DNA of 64,000 bases from positions 62,001 through 126,000 of the forward strand of contig CAWFJE010000010.1 in the NCBI GenBank assembly GCA_963816155.1. Direction: 5' to 3'. The DNA is from JAXGXJ01 sp963816155 (lineage in GTDB: Bacteria > Actinomycetota > Thermoleophilia > RBG-16-64-13). Shown piece by piece: positions 1 to 11,074 of this stretch. Made by a program: the position numbers and the translations under genes. Below the pieces are notes generated by a model. The model saw nothing but the letters and a program-made list of their open reading frames with translations. It was not told where the DNA came from and made no database searches. Each line of letters starts with the position of its first letter. The first letter of the stretch is position 1.

Positions 1-41
1 GGGCGTCGTCGACCGCAACAGCTATGCGGCCAGTCGTTCTG

Positions 42-71
42 GAGGGCTCACTTCGGTGGGCCCTCTTTCTT
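42..71 (+). terminator. Rho-independent terminator of an upstream transcript
   Basis: A 10-bp GC-rich stem (42-51 with 56-65) closes a TTCG tetraloop and is followed by TTTCTT. No coding frame ends in bases 1-41, so the transcript it ends, which may be a structured RNA, lies mostly outside the window. I cannot identify bases 1-41. Confidence 0.75.
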
Positions 72-168
72 GGGTATTCGACACGTTCTATGGTCACTCC
101 GATTTGCATGCCAAGCCACAGAAGTGGTAAAAGTAGAACAGCATTTCAATTCCGTAGGAGGGGTCAGT

Positions 169-1611
169 ATGTCTGATAAGTTCCACGAGAGAGCAGTCAC
201 CCGTCGAGAGTTTCTCAAAGTGGCGGGCATCGCCGGCGCCACCGTAGGTGTCGGCGCGGGCCTCGGCGGTCTTCTGGCCGCGTGTGGCTCGGACGAGGAG
301 ACCACGACAACGGCTGCAGCCGTGACCACGACCGCAGGCCAGACAACCACTACCATGGCGGCCGAGACGACGACCACGGTCGCTGCCGAGCCCGAAATGG
401 GACGGGAGATTAAGATCGGTGCCGTCTCCCCTGTCACCGGGGCATTGGCGTCGTTCGGAGGGCCGGACAAGTGGATCGTCAGCTACGTCCTCAAAGCGAT
501 CGGCGACGGCGTGGTGTGCGGTGACGGCATGAAGCACCCCGTCACCATCATCCAGATGGACTCGCAGTCGAGCCCCGCCCGCGCGGCTGAGGTCGCTGCG
601 GACCTGATCTTCAACGAAAAAGTGGACATGATGGCGGCCTCCTCGAGCCCCGACACAGTCAACCCGGCCGCCGACCAGTGCGAGTCGAACGGCGTGCCTT
701 TCCTGGCCAACTTCGTCCCCTGGCAGCCGTTCTTCTTCGGCCGCGGCGCCACCCCGGACACACCCTTCACCTGGACGTGGATGTACCACTTCGGCATCGA
801 AGACGCTGCCAATTGCCGCTTGGGCATGTGGGACCAGATCGAGACCAACAAGGTGACAGCCTACCTGTTCCCGAACGACGCCGACGGTCAGGCGTGGTCG
901 GATGACGAGAAAGGGCTGTCGTCATTCTTGGAATCAGGCGGCTACACCACCGGCTCCAAGCCGCCCATGTATCAGCCGCCGGGTGAGGACTTCACTGCGC
1001 AGATCTCGGACTTCAAGAAGACCGGCTGCGAAGTCTGCACCGGTGTCCAGACCCCGCCGGATTTCACCACCTTCATGCAGCAGTGCGCTCAGCAGGGGTA
1101 TCAGCCGAAGATCATGACCATGAGCAAGGCTTCGCTCTTCCATCAGAGCATCGAGGCCATCGGTGACATCGGCCTCGGCCTGTCCGACCACATGGTCTGG
1201 CATCCCAAGTTCCCGTACAAGAGCTACCTCACCGGGCAGACCTGTCAGGAGTTCGCCGATACCTACACCGCTGAGACCGGCCAGCAGTGGACTCAGCCGC
1301 TCGGCCAGTTGGGCAAGTACGAGTGGGCCATCGATGTGCTCAAGCGCGTCCCCGATATCGAGAACAAAGAACTCTACGTCGAAGCCATCAAGACCACCAA
1401 GATGGACGGCATCAACGGTCCGGTCGACTTCAATCTACCCGTGGAGGCAGGCACAGTCCGTCCGGTCCCGAACGTCTACAAGATCAAGATCGCCGGTGGC
1501 CAGTGGGGCAAGTCCGAAGACCCCAATTTCAAGTACGACCTGTATATCTGCTACGGGCAAGACCCGAACATGCCCATCGAGAAGAAGTTCGAAGCTATCG
1601 CGTACGCCTAG
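169..1611 (+). CDS. Tat-exported ABC transporter substrate-binding lipoprotein
   Basis: This 480-residue protein resembles periplasmic binding proteins of the branched-chain amino acid/amide type (type 1 fold, Peripla_BP_6). The N-terminus has a twin-arginine motif (TRREFLK) followed by a Gly/Ala-rich hydrophobic stretch and a lipobox ending LAAC, so it is probably folded before export and then lipid-anchored. A Thr/Ala-rich linker (about residues 45-80) precedes the binding domain, which opens with IKIGAVSPVTGALASFGG. The ATG at 169 is chosen because TAGGAGGGG lies just upstream; the open frame begins earlier without a ribosome site. No permease or ATPase gene follows, and terminators flank it, so it is transcribed alone. 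The ligand cannot be told from sequence. Confidence 0.88.
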   Translation: MSDKFHERAVTRREFLKVAGIAGATVGVGAGLGGLLAACGSDEETTTTAAAVTTTAGQTTTTMAAETTTTVAAEPEMGREIKIGAVSPVTGALASFGGPDKWIVSYVLKAIGDGVVCGDGMKHPVTIIQMDSQSSPARAAEVAADLIFNEKVDMMAASSSPDTVNPAADQCESNGVPFLANFVPWQPFFFGRGATPDTPFTWTWMYHFGIEDAANCRLGMWDQIETNKVTAYLFPNDADGQAWSDDEKGLSSFLESGGYTTGSKPPMYQPPGEDFTAQISDFKKTGCEVCTGVQTPPDFTTFMQQCAQQGYQPKIMTMSKASLFHQSIEAIGDIGLGLSDHMVWHPKFPYKSYLTGQTCQEFADTYTAETGQQWTQPLGQLGKYEWAIDVLKRVPDIENKELYVEAIKTTKMDGINGPVDFNLPVEAGTVRPVPNVYKIKIAGGQWGKSEDPNFKYDLYICYGQDPNMPIEKKFEAIAYA

Positions 1612-1657
1612 GAACCAGTTGCCTGCGGCCCGGCAGGGCCGCAGGCCCGGTCTTCAC

Positions 1658-1697
1658 AAGGAGGAGCAGCCGCAGGGCTGCTCCTCCTTCTTTCTTT
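1658..1697 (+). terminator. Rho-independent terminator after the binding-protein gene
   Basis: A 14-bp stem AAGGAGGAGCAGCC / GGCTGCTCCTCCTT closes a GCAG loop and is followed by CTTTCTTT. A second GC-rich hairpin (1621-1630 with 1637-1646) sits immediately before it, directly after the stop codon. Confidence 0.9.
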
Positions 1698-1737
1698 GTC
1701 CAGTGGGGCGCCGAAGATGGTGGCTTGCGGAGGCGGA

Positions 1738-2974
1738 CTACGCCGGCAGCGGAGTCTCGCTGCGTCTCCCCCGTATAGCCTGCGCGATGTTGTCGAGGAT
1801 GATCTCGGCGATGGTCTCCTTGGGGGCGCGGTCGATCAGCGTCTCCCCGTCACGCCTGAGGATGCGCACCTCGTTGAAGTCGGAGTCGAAGCCGATATCG
1901 GTGCGGGAGATATCGTTGAACACGATCATATCCAAGTGCTTCCGTTCCAGCTTGCAACGAGCCCGCTCCAGTCCCTCGAGACCGTATTCAGCAGCGAAAC
2001 CCACCAGGTACTGCCCGGTGTGATGAGCCGCGACGTCGCAGAGGATGTCGGTGGTGGGCTCCAGTCCGATCGCGATCTCGTCGCTGCCTTTGCCTATCTT
2101 CCCACCGGCCGGTCCCCGCGCGACCTTGTAGTCGGCTACCGCGGCGGCCATGATCAGGATGTCGGCCTCAGGCAGCCGCTTCATGACCTCGGCATGCATC
2201 TCCTCGGCCGTGGGCGTCTCGATCTGCTGCACCCCCGGGACCGCAGGCATGTCCACGTTCGCCTCGATGAGGTCGACCTCGGCCCCCCGGTCGAAGGCCG
2301 CCCGGGCCAGGGCGAAGCCCATCTTGCCCAGAGCTACGGTTGCCGATGAAACGGACGGCGTCGATGGGCTCCCGTGTTCCTCCGGCTGTGATGATCACGC
2401 GCAGTCCGCGCAGATCGCGCTTGCGCTGCACCTGCAGGCGTAGCTTCACTTCCGCCACTATGCTGTCGGGATCGGCCATGCGCCCCGATCCATATACCCC
2501 GCAGGCCAGCGCGCCCGATCCAGGTTCGACCACGAAGACACCCCGCTCGCGCAGGAAGAGGACGTTCTTCTGCGTGGCCGGGTGCTCCCACATATTGGTG
2601 TTCATAGCCGGCGCCACGACCACTGTCTTCGCGAATGCGAGCACGATGGAGGTGAGCAGATTGTCGGCGATACCGTTGGCCATCTTGGCAAGCGTGTTCG
2701 CGGTAGCCGGGGCGATGACCATGATGTCCGCTTCCCGGCTGTCCTCCACATGAGTGATGCGGGAATCGCTCCGCAACTCATTGATGTTGTCGAGCCGGCA
2801 GGGGTGACCTGAGAGGGTCTCGAAGGTCATCGGCGTCACGAACTGCGTGGCGGCCTGGGTCATGATGACCCGTACCTCCATGCCCGCCTTCTGGAGGAGG
2901 CGTAGCAATTCTGCGGACTTATAAGCCGCGATCCCCCCCGTCACCCCAAGGAGTACCACGGGTGGGTCGGCCAT
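1738..2974 (-). pseudogene. coaBC: Bifunctional phosphopantothenoylcysteine decarboxylase/synthase, frameshifted as read
   Basis: CoaBC makes 4'-phosphopantetheine from phosphopantothenate for coenzyme A synthesis. The N-terminal flavoprotein CoaC half begins VVLLGVTGGIAAYKSAELL and carries the PAMNTNMW loop. The CoaB half contains GGTREPIDAVRFIGNRSSG, after which the frame is lost. The other frame resumes exactly with MGFALARAAFDRGAEVDLI. The family motif is SSGKMG; here the DNA reads TCTGGGCAAGATGGGC (minus strand, near 2326-2329), and removing one G from GGG restores SSGKMG. An essential single-copy gene is unlikely to be truly dead, so a base-calling error in a G run is the best explanation. 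It is the last gene of the mihF-gmk-rpoZ-coaBC series. Confidence 0.88.
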
Positions 2975-2994
2975 GGTGGGGTCCTATTCGCCCG

Positions 2995-3273
2995 CTACGG
3001 CCGCGTGGGACGGAGGCGGTACCCTGTCTCGCCCCTGGCCGCTTCGGACATGGAGATACTGAGGTAGTTCTTCGACATGGTGGCGATCAGCGGCGCCGCC
3101 GTAAAACCGTCCAGCGCCCCACTCTCGCCAAGACTGTGATAGTAGCTGTTGATCTGCCGGGCCCGCTTGGCCGTGACCATCACGGCTGTGTAGCGGTTCG
3201 GCTCCTCGGTTTCACCTTCGCGCGCGCTGGACAGCCCAGCGAGCACCTCATCAACTGTCGGTTTGTTCATCAT
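2995..3273 (-). CDS. rpoZ: DNA-directed RNA polymerase omega subunit
   Basis: The omega subunit helps assemble RNA polymerase by binding the beta-prime subunit. This 92-residue protein has the family core NRYTAVMVTAKRARQINSYYHSLGE and a C-terminal LSISMSEAARG region. It starts with two consecutive ATGs (3273 and 3270), overlapping the 3' end of gmk by about 20 bases, which suggests translational coupling. The order gmk-rpoZ-coaBC is typical of Actinomycetota. Confidence 0.88.
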   Translation of the reverse strand: MMNKPTVDEVLAGLSSAREGETEEPNRYTAVMVTAKRARQINSYYHSLGESGALDGFTAAPLIATMSKNYLSISMSEAARGETGYRLRPTRP

Positions 3274-3853
3274 CTTCCCTGATTAGTTCGATAATGCGGG
3301 CAAGCTCAGCTGCCGCCCTTTCGACGCTTTCGTTCACTATAACATAGTCGAATTCGCGCGCGCCCTGCCAGGTGCCGTCGGCGATGGCCGCCATCTCCTC
3401 CTCCGCTCGAGCCAGACGGCGCTGGATGGCCTCCTCGGACTCCGTCTTTCGACCACGGAGACGCTTCTCCAGTTCAGCCAAGGACGGTGGCATGATGAAG
3501 ATCATCACGGCATCAGGGCACTGCTCAAGGACCTGCCTCGCCCCCTCCAGCTCGATCTCGAGTACCACGTCACATCCGGCGTTAAGTATCTCCCGAACGC
3601 GGTCCCTGGGTGTCCCGTAGTCGTAGCCGCTGAAGCTCGCCCACTCCAAGAAAGCGCCCGCGCGGGCGCGGCGTTGGAACTCCTCACTGCTGAGAAAGAA
3701 GTAGTCCCGCCCGTCGATCTCTTTGTCGAGGCGGCGAGGGCGCGTGGTGGCAGACACCGAAAGGCTGAGCCCTGGAACTCGGTCGAGCAGGCATTCGATG
3801 AGCGTGCCCTTGCCTGCTCCCGATGGTCCGGCGATGACGATCAGTCTGGAGAT
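3251..3853 (-). CDS. gmk: Guanylate kinase
   Basis: Guanylate kinase phosphorylates GMP to GDP. The translated frame contains the P-loop GPSGAGKGT, the GMP-binding region SVSATTRPRR...GRDYFF, and the lid region RLRGRKTESEEAIQRRL. The first ordinary start in frame (GTG at 3757) lies after the P-loop and would delete it, so the real start must be upstream. No ATG, GTG or TTG occurs in frame between the mihF stop (3874) and the P-loop. The best candidate is ATC at 3853, eight bases after AAGGG and giving 200 residues, the usual family length; CTG at 3844 is the alternative. A miscalled base in the start codon is also possible. Confidence 0.85.
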   Translation of the reverse strand: MSRLIVIAGPSGAGKGTLIECLLDRVPGLSLSVSATTRPRRLDKEIDGRDYFFLSSEEFQRRARAGAFLEWASFSGYDYGTPRDRVREILNAGCDVVLEIELEGARQVLEQCPDAVMIFIMPPSLAELEKRLRGRKTESEEAIQRRLARAEEEMAAIADGTWQGAREFDYVIVNESVERAAAELARIIELIREDDEQTDS

Positions 3854-3873
3854 GAGCCCTGCCCTTGGCAGAG

Positions 3874-4206
3874 TCAGTCGGACAGCATGTCGAGCAGTTC
3901 CTTCCGCTGCCGAGGCGTAAGCCCGTTGACAGTCTTGGAGGAACTCACCCGGCAGCGCTCGAGCAGTTTGTTAGCCTTCACCCTGCCGTACTTGGGCACA
4001 GCAAGCACGAGATCGAAGACTTTGGCAGTATGTACGCACTCAGGTGGGTCATCGAGGATCTCTGAGATGCTGACCTCGCCGTTGCGAAGACCTTCCTTGA
4101 GCCGCGCCCTCTCGGAACGCACGTCATTTGCCCTCCGCAGGGCTTCCAGACGCTGCTGGTGGCTGCGTTCAGGTGTCTGTGGGGGTGTTCCGACTAGCTG
4201 GTTCAC
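3874..4206 (-). CDS. mihF: Actinobacterial integration host factor (mIHF)
   Basis: This is a 110-residue nucleoid-associated DNA-binding protein of the actinobacterial mIHF family, unrelated to the HU/IHF fold. The helix-two-turn-helix region is recognisable in VPKYGRVKANKLLERCRVSSSKTVNGL, preceded by a basic helix (RSERARLKEGLRNGEVSISEIL). It lies directly upstream of gmk, as in mycobacteria and streptomycetes. The GTG start at 4206 lies only six bases after a perfect TATAAT, so the mRNA should be leaderless. It is separated by a 92-bp gap from pyrD upstream. Confidence 0.9.
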   Translation of the reverse strand: MNQLVGTPPQTPERSHQQRLEALRRANDVRSERARLKEGLRNGEVSISEILDDPPECVHTAKVFDLVLAVPKYGRVKANKLLERCRVSSSKTVNGLTPRQRKELLDMLSD

Positions 4207-4212
4207 AGCGCC

Positions 4213-4240
4213 ATTATACTCATGCGCTTCGGGGACGCAA
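4213..4240 (-). promoter_or_regulatory. Promoter of mihF-gmk-rpoZ-coaBC, probably leaderless
   Basis: On the minus strand TTGCGT (4240-4235) and TATAAT (4218-4213) are separated by 16 bases. Six bases after the -10 box is the GTG of mihF, so transcription should start at or next to the initiation codon. No Shine-Dalgarno sequence is possible with this geometry. Confidence 0.75.
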
Positions 4241-4298
4241 CTGCAATTTTTCTTCGTCTGGTCTCCCCACTCTGTACCTTAAGTAGAGGTGAAGACAT

Positions 4299-5339
4299 CT
4301 ACCGGTGTGCAATACCCACGACGGCGTCGAGGACAAGTCCCCGCGCGGAGAGCGATGCACTCAGTTCTGTGGCCAGCTTGGGCGCCAGCCACGGATCGCG
4401 GAACAGACCGGAGCCCAGCGCGACCACGCGAGCCCCGCAGGCAAGAAAATCAAGGACGTCTTCAGCGCTCACCACCCCGCCCATGCCGACGATAGGAACG
4501 TCCACGGCCTCGAACAGCTCGTAGACGCAGCGCAGCGCCAGTGGCTTGATGGCGGGCCCGGACAGACCTCCGGTCACGTTGCCCAGATATGGTTTGAGCG
4601 TGCGGCGGTCGATCACCAGACCTTTGTAGGTGTTGACTGCCCCGAGAGCATCCGCGCCACCTCGCACCGCTGCGCGACCGATCTCGGCGATGTCGGTGAC
4701 GTTCGGGGTCAGCTTGGCGATGAGTAGCCCGGGCCAGACGTTGCGCACCGCAGCTACCACCTGCTCCGTCTCCTCGGCGTCCGCCCCTATGGACGCGCAC
4801 CCCGAGTGTACGTTGGGACAGGAGATGTTGAGCTCCAGCCCCACCCTCCTTGTCCAGCCCGGTGGTTCTCGCTGCGGCGCGCCGGGAGTGGCGGCGTCCT
4901 CCCCGCCCAGAATGGCGTGCGTAGCCTCAAGGGCTCCACGGAGTCCCTCAGCAAGGAGAACGTACCCCTGCACCGAGAACCCGGCGATGCTGATGATCAA
5001 GGGCCGGTGGAGGGCCAGGAGTCGCGGAAGACGCCCGCGCAGGAAGCCATCCAGACCCTCCCCCTGCAAACCGATGGCGTTGATCATCCCTCCCGCCGTC
5101 TCCAAGATGCGGGGCGCCGGGTTGCCGGACCGCGGCTGAAGCGTGATCGTCTTGGCCACGTAGGCCGCAACCGGAGGGTCTTCGAGCACACTCGGGCCGA
5201 AGACCTCGGCCAGGTCGAATATCTCCATCGTGCCCGACGCGTTGACCAGTGGGTAGGAAAGGCGCAGTGGTCCCAACTGCACCGCCAAGTCGTTGCCGGG
5301 AACTGGAAGCGATCCTGAGGGCGGACCCATAGCACTCAT
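4299..5339 (-). CDS. pyrD: Dihydroorotate dehydrogenase B, catalytic subunit
   Basis: It oxidises dihydroorotate to orotate in de novo pyrimidine synthesis, with FMN in a TIM barrel. The 346-residue protein has the class 1 pattern: LSYPLVNASGTME near the start, GLQGEGLDGFL, LELNISCPNVHSG with the class 1B catalytic Cys, and the FMN phosphate loop GMGGVVSAEDVLDFLACGA near the C-terminus. It begins immediately after the pyrK stop (TAG then ATG). The adjacent PyrK subunit marks this as the NAD-linked type 1B enzyme rather than the membrane class 2 enzyme of mycobacteria. pyrF does not follow it here. Confidence 0.93.
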   Translation of the reverse strand: MSAMGPPSGSLPVPGNDLAVQLGPLRLSYPLVNASGTMEIFDLAEVFGPSVLEDPPVAAYVAKTITLQPRSGNPAPRILETAGGMINAIGLQGEGLDGFLRGRLPRLLALHRPLIISIAGFSVQGYVLLAEGLRGALEATHAILGGEDAATPGAPQREPPGWTRRVGLELNISCPNVHSGCASIGADAEETEQVVAAVRNVWPGLLIAKLTPNVTDIAEIGRAAVRGGADALGAVNTYKGLVIDRRTLKPYLGNVTGGLSGPAIKPLALRCVYELFEAVDVPIVGMGGVVSAEDVLDFLACGARVVALGSGLFRDPWLAPKLATELSASLSARGLVLDAVVGIAHR

Positions 5340-6236
5340 CTAGCGCTTCGCCTCCCCCTCGCCCGGAGCGGCGTTCCGCCCCCACACCTTCTCCCCCGCG
5401 AACACCGGACCCTCCGCGCACACGCGGACCAGGGAGCCATCCGCGAGAGCGATGACGCAGCCGTGGCAGGAACCGACACCGCAGGCCATGGCCGTCTCCA
5501 GGCTGTACCAGCTCCTGACTCCCTCCGCCGCCGAACAGGTGGACCATGCGGCCTCGGCCATAGCCCAAGGGCCACACACGGCAACGAGGTCGCCCGGCAG
5601 CAGTGCAGAGGCCAGCGGCTCCGTTACCAGTCCCTGCGTCCCCGCGCTCCCGTCCTCGGTGGTGATGACGCCGCGACAGGACAAGCCGGCGGCATCGAGC
5701 ATCGTGACAGCATCCAGCACCGGAACAGCAGCTTCCGCTTGTGCCGAGTCACGGAAGCCAAGCAGCACCAGTACCTCCGCGAGACCATCTGCTCGAGCAC
5801 CCGCCCTCGCCAGTCCCTGTAGGAGCAGCGGGAGAGGTGCCACCCCTACCCCACCGCCCACGAGCACCAGCCGGCGACGGTCGAATCCCGCCCCGCCGCC
5901 GTCGGGGCCGGGGCCGGGGGCGGGGGCGCCCAACATGATGTCCATGGGGAAACCATTGCCGAGCGGCCCCAGCACCCACAGTTCATCGCCGACGCTGAGC
6001 CCGCTCAGTTCTCGCGTGCCCGCTCCGACAGGCGCGATAAGGAAAGAGACCCTCTCTCCGTCCTCGCGGGCGACGGACAGAGGTCGAGCGAGGAAGCATG
6101 CGGATGGTTCGGCCTGGAGCAGGGCGAATTGACCCGGCCGGGCGCCCGGCCAACCGCCCACTTGGACCGTCAGCCAGATGCTGCTCCCAAGAAGGCGTCT
6201 CTCTTCCACTCTGCCCGAGAAGCGCCTCCCCTCCAC
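5340..6236 (-). CDS. pyrK: Dihydroorotate dehydrogenase electron transfer subunit
   Basis: PyrK passes electrons from PyrD to NAD+ through FAD and a 2Fe-2S cluster. The 298-residue protein has an FAD-binding barrel (ARPLSVAREDGERVSFLI), a nucleotide-binding domain (LVLVGGGVGVAPLPLLLQ), and a C-terminal cluster region with four cysteines: CGVGSCHGC, then VCAEGPVF. A low-complexity insertion APAPGPGPDGGGAGFD lies before the nucleotide-binding domain. The GTG start at 6236 follows the carB stop by six bases with GGGAGAGG upstream, so it is coupled to carB. Confidence 0.92.
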   Translation of the reverse strand: MEGRRFSGRVEERRLLGSSIWLTVQVGGWPGARPGQFALLQAEPSACFLARPLSVAREDGERVSFLIAPVGAGTRELSGLSVGDELWVLGPLGNGFPMDIMLGAPAPGPGPDGGGAGFDRRRLVLVGGGVGVAPLPLLLQGLARAGARADGLAEVLVLLGFRDSAQAEAAVPVLDAVTMLDAAGLSCRGVITTEDGSAGTQGLVTEPLASALLPGDLVAVCGPWAMAEAAWSTCSAAEGVRSWYSLETAMACGVGSCHGCVIALADGSLVRVCAEGPVFAGEKVWGRNAAPGEGEAKR

Positions 6237-6242
6237 GGCCGG

Positions 6243-9572
<3,330 letters not shown>

Positions 9573-9587
9573 GGATGAACCACTCTT

Positions 9588-9617
9588 CCTTTCGGCCTCA
9601 CAGGGCACGATTAAAGG
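9588..9617 (-). promoter_or_regulatory. PyrR-binding hairpin in the carB leader
   Basis: In the minus-strand RNA, CCUUU pairs with AAAGG; inside that CG pairs with CG, then after a bulged U, GCC pairs with GGC around the hexaloop CUGUGA. This matches the PyrR-binding loop (UCCnGnGAG-type). The AAAGG arm is the carB ribosome binding site, so hairpin formation hides it. The inner GCC/GGC pairing replaces the GUC/GAC of the pyrB and pyrC copies, a compensatory change. Confidence 0.85.
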
Positions 9618-9624
9618 TCGGCTA

Positions 9625-9654
9625 ATGGTAGCGCAGCCGCGGGTCTCAGGGCAA
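9625..9654 (-). promoter_or_regulatory. carB promoter
   Basis: On the minus strand TTGCCC (9654-9649) and TACCAT (9630-9625) are 18 bases apart. The block GCGCTAC(C/A)AT recurs upstream of the pyrC and pyrB hairpins. Predicted transcription starts about one turn before the PyrR hairpin, so the mRNA would begin almost at its 5' arm. Confidence 0.6.
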
Positions 9655-9682
9655 CGCGGCTCGAGAAGCCGGGAGACCTAGG

Positions 9683-9843
9683 AGGCTGCTGAACAATGAC
9701 GCTTCGCCGCATGAGTGCGCCGGCCACGGGCGAGACAAGGAGGCAGGAAGCGCGAATAGCAGCGCTATGTGCGAGGGCGGACGACGAAGTATCGCCCCGG
9801 AAGGTGCGCCCAGGCGGCCGAGGCTTCGCTTTTCGGGCAGCCT
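9683..9843. repeat. Possible small inverted-repeat element in the carB-protease gap
   Basis: The non-coding stretch between the carB leader and the protease gene is bounded by AGGCTGC (9683-9689) and its reverse complement GCAGCCT (9837-9843), with weaker similarity continuing inward, giving a 161-bp unit. It could be a miniature mobile element, but I see no target duplication and no second copy in the window. No gene is evident here. Confidence 0.25.
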
Positions 9844-9844
9844 G

Positions 9845-11074
9845 CTAGCGAAGCGCCCTCGTTCTCTCCAGAAGAGGCGGGTGCGAGTAGTTGAGAAACA
9901 CGTACATAGGATGAGGTGTCAGGTTGCTGAGATTGTCATGGGAGAGTCGCTTCAGCCCCGAGGCCAACAGGTCTCCCCTACCCGTGGTCTCAGCGGCGAA
10001 ACGATCCGCCTGCCGTTCGTGATGCCGAGAAAGCGCCGCGCCGGCCACGGAGAGGACGAGCTGGAGGGGGCGAAGGAGGATGGAGACGAAGACCACGCCG
10101 GCATAGGTGGAGGGGGTGTCGACACCGAAAGCGGCGAACAGGCCAGGGTCGTCCACCAGAAGAGCGAACAAGCCCAGGAAGAGGCCCGTCTCGGCGACTG
10201 AGAGCGCCATGCCCAGCAGGATGTGCCGCTTCTTGTAGTGCCCCACCTCATGGGCCAGCACGGTCACCAACTCCTCGGTGGGGTGCCGCTCGATGAGCGT
10301 ATCGAAGAGCGCGATGCGCCTACTGCTGCCGAAACCCGTGAAGAAGGCGTTGCCCTTGGTGGAGCGCCGCGAGGCATCGATGGTGAAGACGCCGTTCAAA
10401 GAGAAGTCCACGCGGTCAGCGTAGGCAAGGATGGCCTCCTTCAGCTCGCCGTCCTCGAGGGGCGTGAACTTGTTGAACAAGGGCATGATGAGGGTGGGCG
10501 CAACGATCTGCATCACGACTGAGAAGAAGGCGGCCGCGACCCAAGCGTAGACCCATGCCCATGAACCCGCATACTCGAAGAGGGCCAAAAAGGCCAGGAC
10601 GACAGGAACACCGATGAGCAGCGCAACGGCTAGACCCTTGAGATGGTCGAGGAAGAAGGTGCGCCTGGAAGTGCGGTTGAAACCGAACTTCTCCTCGACG
10701 ACGAAAGTCACCCAGGCTGAGAAGGGCAGACCCAGCACAGCGCGCGCCAGCACGAGGAGGAGAAGAAAGGCCAGCCCACCCCACACCGGTCCCCAGCCCC
10801 AGGCGCGAACCACACCGTCCAGCCATCCGAAGCCCCCCAGCAGCCAGAAAAGCAGCAGAACGGCAAGGTCGAAGGCGGCCGCCACGAAGCCGAAGCGCGT
10901 CCTCGCCCGCGTGTACTCTTGTGAGCGACGATAGCCTGCCGGGTCGTATACGTCCGCGAGTTCCGGCGGGGCTTCCAGCCGCAGCGCCCTCAGATTCAGG
11001 ATTTCGCCCACCAGATCCACGGCCTCGACCAGGAGCACACCGAGGAGTGCGGCGTAGAAGCAGGCGTTGGTCAT
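9845..11074 (-). CDS. M48 family membrane metalloprotease, CAAX prenyl protease (Ste24) type
   Basis: This 409-residue integral membrane protein has the zinc motif HEVGH at about residues 275-279, preceded by NAFFTGFGSSRRIALFD, and ends with the Ste24-like FLNYSHPPLLERTRALR. Several hydrophobic segments occur at about residues 5-25, 62-82, 95-115, 148-170 and 175-200. The family clips membrane-associated proteins; the bacterial substrate is unknown. Its ATG overlaps the arcC stop by four bases (ATGA), so it is coupled to arcC. Confidence 0.88.
   Translation of the reverse strand: MTNACFYAALLGVLLVEAVDLVGEILNLRALRLEAPPELADVYDPAGYRRSQEYTRARTRFGFVAAAFDLAVLLLFWLLGGFGWLDGVVRAWGWGPVWGGLAFLLLLVLARAVLGLPFSAWVTFVVEEKFGFNRTSRRTFFLDHLKGLAVALLIGVPVVLAFLALFEYAGSWAWVYAWVAAAFFSVVMQIVAPTLIMPLFNKFTPLEDGELKEAILAYADRVDFSLNGVFTIDASRRSTKGNAFFTGFGSSRRIALFDTLIERHPTEELVTVLAHEVGHYKKRHILLGMALSVAETGLFLGLFALLVDDPGLFAAFGVDTPSTYAGVVFVSILLRPLQLVLSVAGAALSRHHERQADRFAAETTGRGDLLASGLKRLSHDNLSNLTPHPMYVFLNYSHPPLLERTRALR

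Noticed and set aside
1..41. 3' end of a structured RNA before the first terminator
   Set aside because: Too short to identify; no tmRNA, RNase P or tRNA signature could be recognised.
2320..2335. GGGCAAG in coaBC and murE as a programmed frameshift site
   Set aside because: The same word occurs in frame elsewhere without a shift, there is no slippery heptamer or downstream stimulator, and a one-base G-run error explains both sites.
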